Counted from the first letter of the stretch, positions 1-11,776 are shown. The stretch is DNA of 64,000 nucleotides from Streptomyces fuscichromogenes (GCF_014645815.1 NZ_BMML01000005.1:434001-498000), one strand, 5' to 3'. The notes: a model not told the origin generated them from the letters alone. Made by a program: numbers and translations.

Positions 1-99
1 CGGTCCGGGCGCGGCGGGCCGCGGGGTCTCCGGCCGGGAGACCGGCAGCAGCAGGAGGGCGGCCAGCGCGGCGGCCCACAGGAACCTCAGACGTGCCAT
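1..99 (-). CDS. Secreted protein, N-terminal fragment only
   Basis: An ATG at 99 opens a frame running off the left edge. The 33 visible residues start MARLRFLWAAALAALLLL, a basic start then a hydrophobic core, followed by a Pro/Arg-rich stretch (PVSRPETPRP). That is a typical Sec signal peptide, so the product is probably exported. Nothing of the mature domain is visible, so no function is assigned. It lies upstream-facing on the same strand as the M23 peptidase gene, about 170 bases from that gene's end. Confidence 0.5.
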   Translation of the reverse strand, partial: MARLRFLWAAALAALLLLPVSRPETPRPAAPGP

Positions 100-233
100 G
101 GGAGGCAGTCTGGCCGCTGCGCGCACAGTGGCCACGCCATGTGGTCATACCGTGACCCTGTGCGCTGCCGTCGTGGTACCGGCCGGTCGGGGCCGGTCGG
201 GGCCCGTCGGGTCCCGGGGGCCGCCGCGTGGGC

Positions 234-301
234 CGGGTTCACCGGGTCGCCGGGTTCACCGGGTCATCGGGTTCACCGTGTCATCGGGTTCCACAGGGCC
301 G
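234..301. repeat. 17-bp tandem repeat, four units, across the M23 gene stop
   Basis: Four imperfect 17-bp units begin at 234, 251, 268 and 285, each starting CGGGTTC (first unit CGGGTTCACCGGGTCGC). The period is not a multiple of three and the array straddles the stop codon of the M23 peptidase gene at 273-275, so a change in copy number would move the protein's C-terminus into another frame. Confidence 0.8.
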
Positions 302-1139
302 TCGGATCCCAAGGTGCCGTCGGGAACCACGGTTTCGCCGGGGTCTGCCGGGGCGCCGGGTTCCCCGGTGTCCTCGCCGGTCGGCCGTGCCCGGCCGGCA
401 GGTCCCTCGCAGGGGCGGCCGGCCTGCCGGGTGCGGGCGTCGGGTCCGCCGGTGCGGTGTCCGGGGTGCTCGGGGCCGGGTGCGGATGTTCCGGGGACGC
501 CGTCTCGGGCACCTGCACGCCGTGCCGCCGCAGCCACGGCAGCGGCGGCACCGCGGAGCCCGGGTGCGGACCGGTGCGCACCTCGAAGTGGAGGTGGGGG
601 CCGTCCGCGTTGCCGGTCGCGCCGGCGGCGCCGATCCGCTGGCCCGTCGAAACGCGCTGTCCGGCGCGGACGTTGATGACGGACAGGTGGGCGTACTGGG
701 TGTAGTAGCCGTCGGGATGGCGTAACACGACCTGGTTGCCGAAGCCGTCGCCGCAGGACGCGGTCACGACCCGGCCGGCCCCGACGGCGTACACGGGCGT
801 GCCGGCGTCGACGGCGAAGTCCTGGCCGGTGTGCCGGTGTTTCCAGTGGTGCCCCCTGGCGGCGTAGCCGGCGGAGAGCCGGTAGCGGACCGTGGGCGAG
901 GTCCAGCGGGTGGCGCGGTCGGCGCGACCGGGGTGACCGGTGTGCCCGCCGCGGTCGGTGTGCCTGTCGCCGTCGCCGCGGCCGGCTTCTTCGCCGCGGT
1001 CGACGGGCGGTGGGGAGCTGGGCCGGCCGAAGGCGCAGTGCCCCGGGCGCTCGTCGGCCTTGGCGGGCGTGGTGAGGAACGCGCCGGTCAGCAGGAGCAC
1101 CAGCGCGGCCGTGAAAAGTCGTAGATCATCCGTTCGCAT
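273..1139 (-). CDS. Secreted M23-family metallopeptidase (LytM-like)
   Basis: Predicted zinc endopeptidase cutting peptidoglycan stem cross-links outside the cell. The start is the ATG at 1139 (MRTDDLRLFTAALVLLL), which has an AGAGG ribosome site and opens a signal peptide; 15 codons upstream in frame look untranslated. After a His/Asp/Gly-rich linker, the LytM core has RHTGQDFAV (zinc ligands H and D) and HLHFEV (the HxH motif). The C-terminal ~90 residues are Pro/Thr/Ala-rich, resemble a wall-spanning or disordered tail, and end in a 17-bp tandem repeat. Family and extracellular role are well supported; the substrate is not known. Confidence 0.85.
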   Translation of the reverse strand: MRTDDLRLFTAALVLLLTGAFLTTPAKADERPGHCAFGRPSSPPPVDRGEEAGRGDGDRHTDRGGHTGHPGRADRATRWTSPTVRYRLSAGYAARGHHWKHRHTGQDFAVDAGTPVYAVGAGRVVTASCGDGFGNQVVLRHPDGYYTQYAHLSVINVRAGQRVSTGQRIGAAGATGNADGPHLHFEVRTGPHPGSAVPPLPWLRRHGVQVPETASPEHPHPAPSTPDTAPADPTPAPGRPAAPARDLPAGHGRPARTPGNPAPRQTPAKPWFPTAPWDPTALWNPMTR

Positions 1140-1248
1140 CTTCGGATCCTCTGACGACCGGCTCGCCGGGCGGCGGCCCCACACGCCCCGGTGTCCCGAC
1201 TTTCGCCTGTTCGGATGATCGGCGGCCGCGCCCCTCGGCGGGCCCGGC

Positions 1249-1722
1249 TCAGATCGTGGTGTGGTGGTTGACCAGCGCGCTCGCGAGCAGTGCGAGGTGG
1301 CCGCGCTGGGCCTCGGTGAGGTGTGCGGTGAGGTCCAGGATCCGCCGGGAGGCGAGCGCCTCGCACTGCCGGGCCAGCTGCTGCCCCGCCGGGGTGATCG
1401 ACACCAGGAAGCTGCGCCGGTCGTGCGCTGCGGGGGTGCGGCGGACCAGGTCCCGGCGCTCGGCGCGGTCGACGAGGCCGGTCATGCTGGACTTGTCCAG
1501 GCCGAGGTGGTGGGCGAGTTCCTGCATGCCGGGCGTGCGGTCGCGCAGCACGCCGAGCAGCCGCAGCTGGACGACCGACAGCCCGTGCTCCGCCGCGACC
1601 TTCCCGAGCGCGCCCTGCACCAGGAACGAGAGCTGGGCGAGGCCGTCCACGAGTCCGAGGTCCTCGATGTCCTGGTCCGCGCCCGCCGGTTCGGCGGTTG
1701 GCTTGTTCTGCATGGTCCCCAT
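1249..1722 (-). CDS. MarR-family transcriptional regulator
   Basis: 157 residues with the MarR winged-helix layout: dimerising helices at both ends and a central HTH (MQELAHHLGLDKSSMTGLVD) followed by the wing containing DRRSFLVSITPAGQQL. It is divergent from a quinone-oxidoreductase gene with 87 bases between them. That gap holds two CCAACTA-based inverted repeats, so it probably represses both itself and the neighbour and responds to a small phenolic or oxidant ligand (inference from the family). Start ATG at 1722; a second ATG three codons later is equally plausible. Confidence 0.88.
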   Translation of the reverse strand: MGTMQNKPTAEPAGADQDIEDLGLVDGLAQLSFLVQGALGKVAAEHGLSVVQLRLLGVLRDRTPGMQELAHHLGLDKSSMTGLVDRAERRDLVRRTPAAHDRRSFLVSITPAGQQLARQCEALASRRILDLTAHLTEAQRGHLALLASALVNHHTTI

Positions 1723-1744
1723 CCTACGGTGTTAGTACGCGTCC

Positions 1745-1789
1745 CCAACTACTTGACTTGGTACGTGGCACCAACTAATTTAATTGGTG
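1745..1789. promoter_or_regulatory. Predicted MarR operators
   Basis: Bases 1769-1789 form a 21-bp palindrome, CACCAACTAATTTAATTGG plus TG, with nine of ten arm pairs matched. A weaker copy, CCAACTACTTGACTTGG, lies at 1745-1761. Both share CCAACTA, 26 bp apart. They sit between the divergent MarR and oxidoreductase genes, where an autoregulatory MarR would bind. Confidence 0.65.
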
Positions 1790-1809
1790 TCACGAACTAA
1801 GGAGTCGTC

Positions 1810-2772
1810 ATGCATGCTGCCGTGGTCCGCTCGTTCGACCGTCCGCCGCGCTTCGAGGAGTTCGCCGTCCCCGTGCCGGGCGAGGGCAGGCTGCCGGTGG
1901 AGATGATCGCCGCCGGTCTGCACCCCCGGGTCCGCTCGGGTGCCGACGGCACCCACTACACCAGCGACGGCCGCCTCCCCCTGATCCCCGGCGTCGACGG
2001 GGTGGGCCGGCTGCCCGACGGACAGGTCGTGTACTTCGTGGCCGGTGACGGGGACCCCGGCACCATGGCCGAGCGGAGCGTCGTCGACCCGCGCCGGGCC
2101 GTCCCGCTGCCCGACGGCGCCGACCCGGTGACCATCGCCGCGGCGATGAACCCGGCCATGTCCTCCTGGGTGGCACTGCGCCGCCGGATCGCCTTCCGGC
2201 CCGGCCAGGGCGTCCTGGTCCTCGGCGCCACCGGCAACGCGGGCCGGATGGCCGTGCAGATCGCCCGGCACCTCGGCGCCGGCCGGGTGGTGGCCGCCGG
2301 CCGCGACCCCGAGCGCCTGGCACTGCTCGACGGCCTCGGCGCCACCGACGTGGTCTCCCTGGCCGGCGACCCGGACCAGGCCGACGCCCGGCTCGGCGAG
2401 GCCGCCGCGGACGTCGACGTCGTCCTCGACTACACCTGGGGCGGGCCCACCGAGCGCGCCCTCCCGGCCGTGCTGACCCGGCGCGCCGACCGCAGCGCCC
2501 CGCTGGACTGGATCGAGATCGGCTCCATGGCCGGCCGGGAGATCACCCTCCCCTCCGCCGTGCTGCGCGCGGCCGCCCTGCGGCTCATGGGCAGCGGACA
2601 GGGTTCGGTCACCGCCCGCGGCATCGTCGCCGAACTGCCCGGCCTGATGGCCGAACTGACCCGGGGCACCCTCACCGCCGACGCCCGGCCGGTGCCGCTC
2701 GCGGACGTCGAGGAGGCCTGGACCGCTCCCGTCGAGCCCGGCCGGCGCCTGGTGCTCACCGTCTCCGCCTGA
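1810..2772 (+). CDS. Quinone oxidoreductase-like MDR protein
   Basis: 320-residue medium-chain dehydrogenase/reductase of the zinc-free quinone oxidoreductase type. It has a GroES-like N-terminal half (RFEEFAVPVPGEGRLPVEM) and a Rossmann half with the nucleotide-binding LVLGATGNAGRMAVQIA at about residues 136-152. No catalytic-zinc Cys pattern is present. Likely reduces quinones or enones with NADPH in the cytoplasm. The start ATG at 1810 follows AAGGAG. The divergent MarR gene suggests induction by the regulator's ligand, the usual arrangement for detoxification reductases. Confidence 0.82.
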   Translation: MHAAVVRSFDRPPRFEEFAVPVPGEGRLPVEMIAAGLHPRVRSGADGTHYTSDGRLPLIPGVDGVGRLPDGQVVYFVAGDGDPGTMAERSVVDPRRAVPLPDGADPVTIAAAMNPAMSSWVALRRRIAFRPGQGVLVLGATGNAGRMAVQIARHLGAGRVVAAGRDPERLALLDGLGATDVVSLAGDPDQADARLGEAAADVDVVLDYTWGGPTERALPAVLTRRADRSAPLDWIEIGSMAGREITLPSAVLRAAALRLMGSGQGSVTARGIVAELPGLMAELTRGTLTADARPVPLADVEEAWTAPVEPGRRLVLTVSA

Positions 2773-2866
2773 TCGAACGCCGTTTCGCCTGCCCGGAGCT
2801 GAACGCCCGGCCGCCGCCGGCCCGTACCTCCCGGTACCGCACGCGTCCGCAGAACGGAGTCCCCCC

Positions 2867-4306
2867 GTGAACGCATCCGCAGCCATCGGCGTGACCGGCC
2901 TGGGAGTGATGGGCCGCAACCTGGCCCGGAACTTCGCCCGGCACGGCTACCCGGTCGCCGTCCACAACCGCACCCCCGCACGCACCCGCGCGCTGATCGA
3001 GGAGTACGGCAGCGAGGGCGACCTCGTCGGCGCCGAGACCGCCGCCGCGTTCGTCGCCGCCCTGGAACGCCCCCGCCGCATCATGATCATGGTGCAGGCG
3101 GGCGCCGCCACCGACGCCGTCATCGACGAGTTCGTGCCGCTCCTCGAACCCGGTGACATCGTCATCGACGGCGGCAACGCCCACTTCGCCGACACCCGCC
3201 GCCGCGAGGCCGCGCTGCGCGCGAAGGGCCTGCACTTCGTGGGTGTGGGCGTCTCGGGCGGCGAGGAGGGCGCGCTCCACGGGCCGTCCATCATGCCGGG
3301 CGGCTCCGCCGAGTCGTACGCCGTGCTCGGGCCGATGTTCGAGGACATCAGCGCCAAGGTGGGCGGTGAGCCCTGCGCCACGCACGTCGGCGCGGACGGC
3401 GCCGGGCACTTCGTGAAGATGGTCCACAACGGCATCGAGTACGCCGACATGCAGCTCATCGCCGAGGCCTACGACCTGCTGCGCCAGGTCGGCGGCTACG
3501 CCCCGGCCGAGATCGCCGACATCTTCCGCGAGTGGAACACCGGCCGCCTCGGCTCCTACCTCATCGAGATCACCGCCGACGTCCTCGCCCACGTCGACGC
3601 CGCCACCGGCGCCCCCTTCGTCGACGTCGTCGCCGACGCGGCCGGGCAGAAGGGCACCGGGCGCTGGACCGTACAGACCGCGCTGGACCTGGCCTCCCCG
3701 GTCACCGCGATCGCCCAGGCGACGTTCGCCCGCGCCGCCTCCGGCCGCCGCGAACTGCGCGCCGCGTACGCCGGTCTGCCGGGCGGCACGACCCCGCCGC
3801 TCAGCGCCACCGAGGCCGACCGCTTCGCCTCCCGCGTCGAACACGCCCTGTACGCCTCGAAGGTCATCGCCTACGACCAGGGCTGGACGATGATCCAGGA
3901 CGCGGCCGCCGAGTACGGCTGGAAGATCGACCTCGGCGCGGTGGCCCGGATCTGGCGGGGCGGCTGCATCATCCGCGCGTCCTTCCTGGACCGGATCCGC
4001 GCGGCGTACCGGGCCGACCCGGACCTCGTCAGCCTGCTGGCCGAGAAGGAGTTCGCGAGGGAGATCGCCGACGCGCAGGTGCCGTGGCGGGAGACGGTGG
4101 CGTCGGCGGCCCGCCGGGGCATCCCGGTCCCGGCCTTCTCCGCGGCCCTGTCCCACTACGACACCCTTCGCGCCGACCGGCTCCCGGCGGCCCTCCTCCA
4201 GGGCCAGCGCGACTACTTCGGCGCCCACACCTACGGCCGTACGGACCGGGAGGGCGCCTTCCACACCCACTGGTCGACCGAGGGCCGCCCGGAAACCCAG
4301 AGCTGA
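2867..4306 (+). CDS. gnd: 6-phosphogluconate dehydrogenase (decarboxylating)
   Basis: 479 residues, the length of the long dimeric form. The N-terminus carries the NADP-binding GLGVMGRNLARNFA. The 6PGDH signature region is VGVGVSGGEEGALHGPSIMP, and HFVKMVHNGIEY holds the catalytic lysine. It oxidises 6-phosphogluconate to ribulose-5-phosphate, CO2 and NADPH in the pentose-phosphate pathway. Start GTG at 2867 with an AACGGAGT ribosome site. Streptomycetes often carry more than one gnd-like gene, so this may be the main or an accessory copy. A long hairpin follows the stop. Confidence 0.93.
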   Translation: MNASAAIGVTGLGVMGRNLARNFARHGYPVAVHNRTPARTRALIEEYGSEGDLVGAETAAAFVAALERPRRIMIMVQAGAATDAVIDEFVPLLEPGDIVIDGGNAHFADTRRREAALRAKGLHFVGVGVSGGEEGALHGPSIMPGGSAESYAVLGPMFEDISAKVGGEPCATHVGADGAGHFVKMVHNGIEYADMQLIAEAYDLLRQVGGYAPAEIADIFREWNTGRLGSYLIEITADVLAHVDAATGAPFVDVVADAAGQKGTGRWTVQTALDLASPVTAIAQATFARAASGRRELRAAYAGLPGGTTPPLSATEADRFASRVEHALYASKVIAYDQGWTMIQDAAAEYGWKIDLGAVARIWRGGCIIRASFLDRIRAAYRADPDLVSLLAEKEFAREIADAQVPWRETVASAARRGIPVPAFSAALSHYDTLRADRLPAALLQGQRDYFGAHTYGRTDREGAFHTHWSTEGRPETQS

Positions 4307-4314
4307 ACAACGCG

Positions 4315-4428
4315 CCCCGTCAGGGGCGCGGGGAACTGCGCGACAAGCCACGACGGCGCCGCGGACGGCTGAGCACCGTTCGACGCATGACGGTCCGTCG
4401 TGGCCGATCGCTCAGTTCCCCGCGCCCC

Positions 4429-4436
<8 letters not shown>
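4315..4436. terminator. Long inverted repeat between convergent genes
   Basis: Two 42-base arms, 4315-4356 and 4395-4436, match at 37 positions in inverted orientation around a 38-base loop. The left arm contains AGGGGCGCGGGGAACTGCGC, a block that recurs at 46961-46983. It lies between the ends of gnd and the ABC permease gene, and its last bases overlap the permease stop. It probably acts as a bidirectional terminator built from a dispersed intergenic repeat. Confidence 0.7.
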
Positions 4437-7401
<2,965 letters not shown>

Positions 7402-7403
7402 GG

Positions 7404-8153
7404 CTAGCGGTCTCCCAACGCGGCGAGCCTGGCGGCCAGTCGGCCCGCCATCGGGTGGTGCAGGGTCTCCACGACCCGGCCGTCGGCCATCACCAGGGCG
7501 GTGTGCGCGCGGGCCGCGGCGGCCGGGTCGTGGGTGACCATCACGACCGTCTGGCCGAGGTCGTCGACCAGGGCCCGGAGCAGGTCGAGGACCTGGTGGG
7601 CGCTGCGCAGGTCGAGCGCGCCGGTCGGCTCGTCGGCGAACACCACCGCCGGGCGCGCGGCCAACGCCCGTACCAGCGCGGCACGTTGCTGCTGGCCACC
7701 GGAGAGTTCGGCGGGGCGGTGGTGCAGGCGGTCGGCCAGCCCGACCCGTTCGACCAGGGTGCGGATCCAGTCCCGGTCGGGGCGGCGGGCGGCCAGCCGC
7801 AGCGGCAGCGTGATGTTGTCCTCGACGGAGAGGGAGGGGATCAGGTTGTAGGCCTGGAAGACGAAACCGACGCGCTCCCGGCGCAGTTCGGTGCGCCTGG
7901 TCTCGTTCAGCCCGGCGATCTCCCGGCCGTCGATGCGGACGCTGCCCGACGTCGGGGCGTCCAGGCCGGCCGCGCAGTGCATCAGCGTGCTCTTGCCGGA
8001 GCCGGAGGGGCCCATCACGGCGAGGAAGGTGCCGTGTTCCACGGTGAGCGACACGTCGTCCAGGGCCCGCACCCCGCCCGGGTACGTTCTGCCGACGCCC
8101 GCGAGCGCGATGGCCGGGGCCCGCCGGGCGGTGTCGACGGCGGCCGTGCTCAT
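7404..8153 (-). CDS. ABC transporter ATP-binding protein (LolD/MacB type)
   Basis: 249 residues. Walker A is GPSGSGKST, the Q-loop lies in VGFVFQAYNLIPSLSV, the signature is LSGGQQQR, Walker B is VVFADEPTGALD, and the switch His is in VMVTHD. These are hallmarks of MacB-type exporter ATPases that pair with FtsX permeases. The start is ATG 8153, which overlaps the stop of the preceding small membrane gene (ATGA); the long in-frame upstream extension is not real. The next gene, two bases away, is the permease. The operon faces a two-component system that may control it. Confidence 0.93.
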   Translation of the reverse strand: MSTAAVDTARRAPAIALAGVGRTYPGGVRALDDVSLTVEHGTFLAVMGPSGSGKSTLMHCAAGLDAPTSGSVRIDGREIAGLNETRRTELRRERVGFVFQAYNLIPSLSVEDNITLPLRLAARRPDRDWIRTLVERVGLADRLHHRPAELSGGQQQRAALVRALAARPAVVFADEPTGALDLRSAHQVLDLLRALVDDLGQTVVMVTHDPAAAARAHTALVMADGRVVETLHHPMAGRLAARLAALGDR

Positions 8154-8389
8154 CGGCGGCCGCGCAGCCGGCGCAGGACCAGGGCGCCCGCGCTGAGCAG
8201 GGTCACCGCTCCGCAGGCCACGTTGGTCCAGGGGGCCGCGCCGCCGTAGGAGGTGGCCATGTCGGCGGCCGCGCTGAGCACGAGCAGGGACCAGAGCAGG
8301 GCCCGGGTGAGGTCCACGTCGCCGGTCCGGTCGCCCCGCTGGTCGGCGGGCGGGGTGCCGGTGAGGCGGTAGGGGTCGGGGTGGGCCAC
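8150..8389 (-). CDS. Small membrane protein of the ABC operon
   Basis: 79 residues starting at GTG 8389, nine bases after a perfect AGGAGG. Two hydrophobic segments (LLWSLLVLSAAADMATSY and VACGAVTLLSAGALVLRRL) predict two membrane passes and a basic C-terminal end. Its stop overlaps the ATPase start (ATGA), so translation is coupled and it is the first gene of the exporter operon. No known domain is recognised; it may be an accessory subunit or a leader gene. Confidence 0.75.
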   Translation of the reverse strand: MAHPDPYRLTGTPPADQRGDRTGDVDLTRALLWSLLVLSAAADMATSYGGAAPWTNVACGAVTLLSAGALVLRRLRGRR

Positions 8390-8574
8390 GGGGAACCTCC
8401 TGCTGGGTGCCGACGTCCGGGGGTACGGGCACCGACGCTACGGACCGTGGCCTCCGCGGCCGATCCCGCACACCGCCGGACCCGGGGTACAGCAGGCTGT
8501 ACCTTTCCGGACTCCGGTCCCCCTCGAACTGCCGTACGCCTTAGGGTCGTTGACGTAGAGGAGAGGGGCTGCGG

Positions 8575-9879
8575 ATGGCTGTCACCGGCACCCGGCCGGA
8601 CCGCACGGGCGGCGCCGCGGGCGGGCCGGGGGACGGCGGCGAGGGGGTGCGGGCCCTCGCCGGGCGGACGGCGCGGGCGGCCGGCGGCGCGCTCGCGGAA
8701 CTCGTCGGCGGGCTCGGTACGGCCGCGACGGCCCTGCTCCTGCTCCTGCTGCTGGCGGCAGCCGCGGTGACCGCGCCGCTGGGCATCGGCCTGCTGCCGG
8801 CGTCCCCGCTGCTGCGCGCGCTGCACGCGCTGGCCGGGCGGGAACGCGAACGGCTCGGGCGGCGCGGCCCCGAGGTCCCGGCCCCGGAGCCGGTCCCGCC
8901 GACCCGGCTGCGGACCGCCCTCGGCGACCCCACCACCCGGCGGGAGCTGCGCTGGCTGGCCCGGCACGGCACCGCCGGGCTGCTGCTGGGCCTGGCCGGC
9001 TTCCTGCTGCCGCTGTCCGCCGTCCGGGACACGGCGTTCCCGCTGTACTGGCGGTTCATGCCGAGCGACACCACCGCCACCTCCGTCGGCTTCGGCGTCG
9101 CGCACTCCTGGCCGGACGCCTTCGCCGTCTGCGCGTTCGGGATCGGCTCGATCGCCGTCATCATGGGCCTGACGCCCGGCATGGCCCGGCTCCAGGCGGC
9201 CCCCGGCCGGTCGCTGCTCGCCGCCGGACCCGACCAGGACCTCTTCCTGCGGGTCGCGGAACTCACCGCCACCCGGGCCGCCGCGCTGGACGCCCACGCC
9301 ACCGAACTCCGGCGCATCGAGCGGGCGTTGCACGACGGCACGCAGAACCGGCTGGTGTCGGTCACCGTGCTGCTCGGCGCCGCCCGCCGGCAGGTGGCGC
9401 GTGATCCGTCCCGCGCCGAGGAGATCCTGGAGCGCGCCCAGTCCGCCGCCGAGCAGGCGCTGGCCGAACTGCGCACGGTCTCGCGGAGCATCCTGCCGCC
9501 GGTGCTGGACGACCGAGGTCTCGCCGGGGCGCTCTCCGGCCTCGCCGCCGACTGTCCGGTGCCCTGCCGCGTCGACGTGGACGCGACCGAACGCTGTGTC
9601 GCCTCCGTCGAGGCGACCGCCTACTTCGTCGTCGCCGAGGCCCTGACCAACGTCGCCAGGCACAGCGGCGCCGGGTCGGTCACCGTGACCGTCCGGGCCC
9701 GGGGCGGACGGCTGCGCCTCACCGTCGCCGACGACGGCCGGGGCGGCGCCGAGGAGACCGCCGGCTCCGGCCTCACCGGCATCCGCCGCCGCGTCGCGGC
9801 CCACGACGGCACCCTCCGCCTGACCAGCCCACCCGACGGCCCGACAACCCTGGAAGTGGACCTGCCCAGTGGATCGTGA
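8575..9879 (+). CDS. Sensor histidine kinase, NarL/DesK class
   Basis: 434 residues. Three or more TM segments (about 50-75, 132-150 and 182-199) are followed by a HisKA_3 dimerisation helix with the phospho-acceptor in RALHDGTQNRLV (His253). The HATPase domain has an N-box (EALTNVARHSG), G1 (VADDGRGG) and G2 (GSGLTGIRRRV). It autophosphorylates on His and passes the phosphate to the overlapping response regulator. It is divergent from the ABC exporter operon, an arrangement that often means sensing of the exported or toxic compound. The ligand is unknown. Confidence 0.92.
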   Translation: MAVTGTRPDRTGGAAGGPGDGGEGVRALAGRTARAAGGALAELVGGLGTAATALLLLLLLAAAAVTAPLGIGLLPASPLLRALHALAGRERERLGRRGPEVPAPEPVPPTRLRTALGDPTTRRELRWLARHGTAGLLLGLAGFLLPLSAVRDTAFPLYWRFMPSDTTATSVGFGVAHSWPDAFAVCAFGIGSIAVIMGLTPGMARLQAAPGRSLLAAGPDQDLFLRVAELTATRAAALDAHATELRRIERALHDGTQNRLVSVTVLLGAARRQVARDPSRAEEILERAQSAAEQALAELRTVSRSILPPVLDDRGLAGALSGLAADCPVPCRVDVDATERCVASVEATAYFVVAEALTNVARHSGAGSVTVTVRARGGRLRLTVADDGRGGAEETAGSGLTGIRRRVAAHDGTLRLTSPPDGPTTLEVDLPSGS

Positions 9880-10720
9880 AACCCCGGCACCCGACGAGAC
9901 ACACCCCCCGCGACCCCTACCGCCGCACGACGCCACCGCACCGGCCGGCGGCGCGCGGGTGATCGGCGGCGCGCGGCCCCGCGGCGACGAGCACGCGACG
10001 CACGGCGGTGCCCGGCCGGTCGGCGGCGTGCAGGCGGGCCCTGGTGTCCGCCGCGCCCTGCGGATCGTGATCGCCGAGGACGACCCCCTGCTCCGTGCGG
10101 GGGTGGCTCTGTTGTTGCGGGCCGAGGGGATGGAGGTGGCCGCGGCCGTCGGGACTCCGGACGCGGCGCTGGATGCCGTGGAGGCGTATGCGCCTGATGT
10201 CGCCGTCCTCGATGTGCGGATGCCGCCCACCCATACCGACGAGGGCATCCGCGCGGCCGTCGAGGCCCGGCGCCGGCACCCCGGTCTCGCCGTCCTCGTG
10301 CTGTCCGCGTACGTCGAGCAGAGCTTCGCCACCCAGCTGCTCACCGGCGGGGTCGGCGGGCTCGGCTATCTGCTCAAGGAACGGGTGGGCCGGGTCGAGG
10401 AGTTCCTGGACGCCCTGCACCGGGTGGCGTCCGGCGGCACCGCGATCGACCCGGAGGTCGTCGCCCAGCTCTTCACCCGGTCCCGCCAGGACACCCGCCT
10501 GGAACGGCTGAGCCCGCGCGAGCGCGACGTACTGGCGCTGATGGCGGAGGGCCTCGGCAACTCCGCGATCGCCGAACGGCTCGTCGTCACCGACGGTGCC
10601 GTGCACAAGCACATCCGGTCCATCTTCGCGAAGCTCGACCTGTCCCCGGCCGACCGGCTGGACCGCCGGGTCGCGGCGGTCCTGCACTATTTGGAGGACC
10701 CCCGGGTGCGCCCGCGCTGA
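9869..10720 (+). CDS. NarL/FixJ-family response regulator
   Basis: Receiver domain with acidic pocket IVIAEDDP and phospho-acceptor Asp115 in VAVLDVRMPP (numbered from the GTG at 9869), Lys in YLLKERVG, then a LuxR-type HTH (LSPRERDVLALMAEGLGNSAIAERLVV, quoted in parts: LSPRERDVLALMAEG and NSAIAERLVV). It overlaps the kinase gene by 11 bases, so the pair is coupled. The N-terminal ~60 residues before the receiver are Pro/Ala/Gly-rich and unusual; a GTG at 9959 would shorten them. Probable targets are its own operon and the divergent ABC exporter. Confidence 0.88.
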   Translation: MDRETPAPDETHPPRPLPPHDATAPAGGARVIGGARPRGDEHATHGGARPVGGVQAGPGVRRALRIVIAEDDPLLRAGVALLLRAEGMEVAAAVGTPDAALDAVEAYAPDVAVLDVRMPPTHTDEGIRAAVEARRRHPGLAVLVLSAYVEQSFATQLLTGGVGGLGYLLKERVGRVEEFLDALHRVASGGTAIDPEVVAQLFTRSRQDTRLERLSPRERDVLALMAEGLGNSAIAERLVVTDGAVHKHIRSIFAKLDLSPADRLDRRVAAVLHYLEDPRVRPR

Positions 10721-10735
10721 GGCACTTTCAGCGGG

Positions 10736-11776
10736 TCAGACCCGGACGCCGAACATGAACGGGCCGCCGATGGTGGACATCGACTCGTAGCGGACGACCG
10801 TGCCGGTGCGCGGCGCGTGCAGGATCTGTCCGTTGCCCGCGTAGAGGCCCACGTGGTGCAGGTCGTTGAAGAAGAAGACCAGGTCGCCGACCTGGAGCTC
10901 CGAGGCCGAGTAGATCTTGGTACCGATCGTCGACTGGGACTCGGAGGTGCGCGGGATGGAGACGCCGGCCTGCGCGTAGGCCCAGGAGGTCAGGCCCGAG
11001 CAGTCGAAGGAGGAGGGGCCGGTGGCGCCGTAGACGTACGGGGTGCCGAGCCTGGTCTTGGCGGCGGCGAAGGCGGCGGCGGCCCTGCCGGTTGCGGAGG
11101 TGTCGTCGCCCAGGTCCACCCGCGCGCTGGAGGAGCGGCTGGCCCGGTCCTGCTCGGCGGTGAGGGCGGCCTTCTCGGCGGCGGTCAGGCTGTTGAGCAG
11201 CTTCTGCGCCTCGGCCAGCTTGGCCTGGACTTCCTTCTTCTTCTTGGCGAGTTCGGTACGGGTGCTGGCCAGGTCCTTGAGCTTGCCGGTCGCCTCCGCC
11301 CGCTCCTGCGCCAGTTCGCGCTGCTTGGCCTGGATCTTCTTCAGCGTCTCGACCTGCTGGCTGCTCAGCTGGTCGAGGGTGGAGGCCTTGTCCAGGTAGC
11401 TGTCCGGGTCGGAGGAGAGGAACAGCTGCAGGGACGGGTCGAGGCCGCCGCTGCGGTACTGGGCGGTGGCCATGGAGCCGATGCCGTCCCGGAGTTCGTT
11501 CAGCTCGTCCTGCCCGCGTGCGACCGAGTCCTGGAGCGCGGATATCTGCTTCTGCAGCTTCTCCTGCTTCTCCTTGGCCCCGTTGAACTTCTCGGTGGCC
11601 TGCTCGGCCTCCTCGTACAGCTTGTCGACCCGGGACTTCACCTCGCTCTTGCTCGGCTTCTCGCTGGGCGCGGCGTTGGCCGCCTGAGCGCTGAGGGCCA
11701 CGGCAGCGGCGGCCGCGGAGGTGAGCACAGTGACGCGGGCACGGCCCGGCTGCTTGGCACGACGATGGGACGCCAC
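10736..11776 (-). CDS. Secreted NlpC/P60 peptidoglycan endopeptidase
   Basis: 346 residues from GTG 11776 (VASHRRAKQPGRARVTVL), preceded by AAGGAG. The N-terminus is a long signal peptide ending near AANAAPS. A coiled coil of about 180 residues (rich in K/E/Q, TELAKKKKEVQAKLAEA) follows, then an NlpC/P60 domain: catalytic Cys in SFDCSGLTSWAY, His in NDLHHVGLYAG and a third polar site at ILHAP. It cleaves D-Glu-diaminopimelate type bonds in the wall during growth or sporulation. The coiled coil resembles RipA/CwlO-like regulators that need activation. It is a core Streptomyces family. Confidence 0.93.
   Translation of the reverse strand: MASHRRAKQPGRARVTVLTSAAAAAVALSAQAANAAPSEKPSKSEVKSRVDKLYEEAEQATEKFNGAKEKQEKLQKQISALQDSVARGQDELNELRDGIGSMATAQYRSGGLDPSLQLFLSSDPDSYLDKASTLDQLSSQQVETLKKIQAKQRELAQERAEATGKLKDLASTRTELAKKKKEVQAKLAEAQKLLNSLTAAEKAALTAEQDRASRSSSARVDLGDDTSATGRAAAAFAAAKTRLGTPYVYGATGPSSFDCSGLTSWAYAQAGVSIPRTSESQSTIGTKIYSASELQVGDLVFFFNDLHHVGLYAGNGQILHAPRTGTVVRYESMSTIGGPFMFGVRV

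Noticed and set aside
139..725. Several long ORFs on the plus strand over the M23 gene
   Set aside because: They are frame shadows of the peptidase gene with low-complexity Pro/Arg/Gly content and no ribosome sites.
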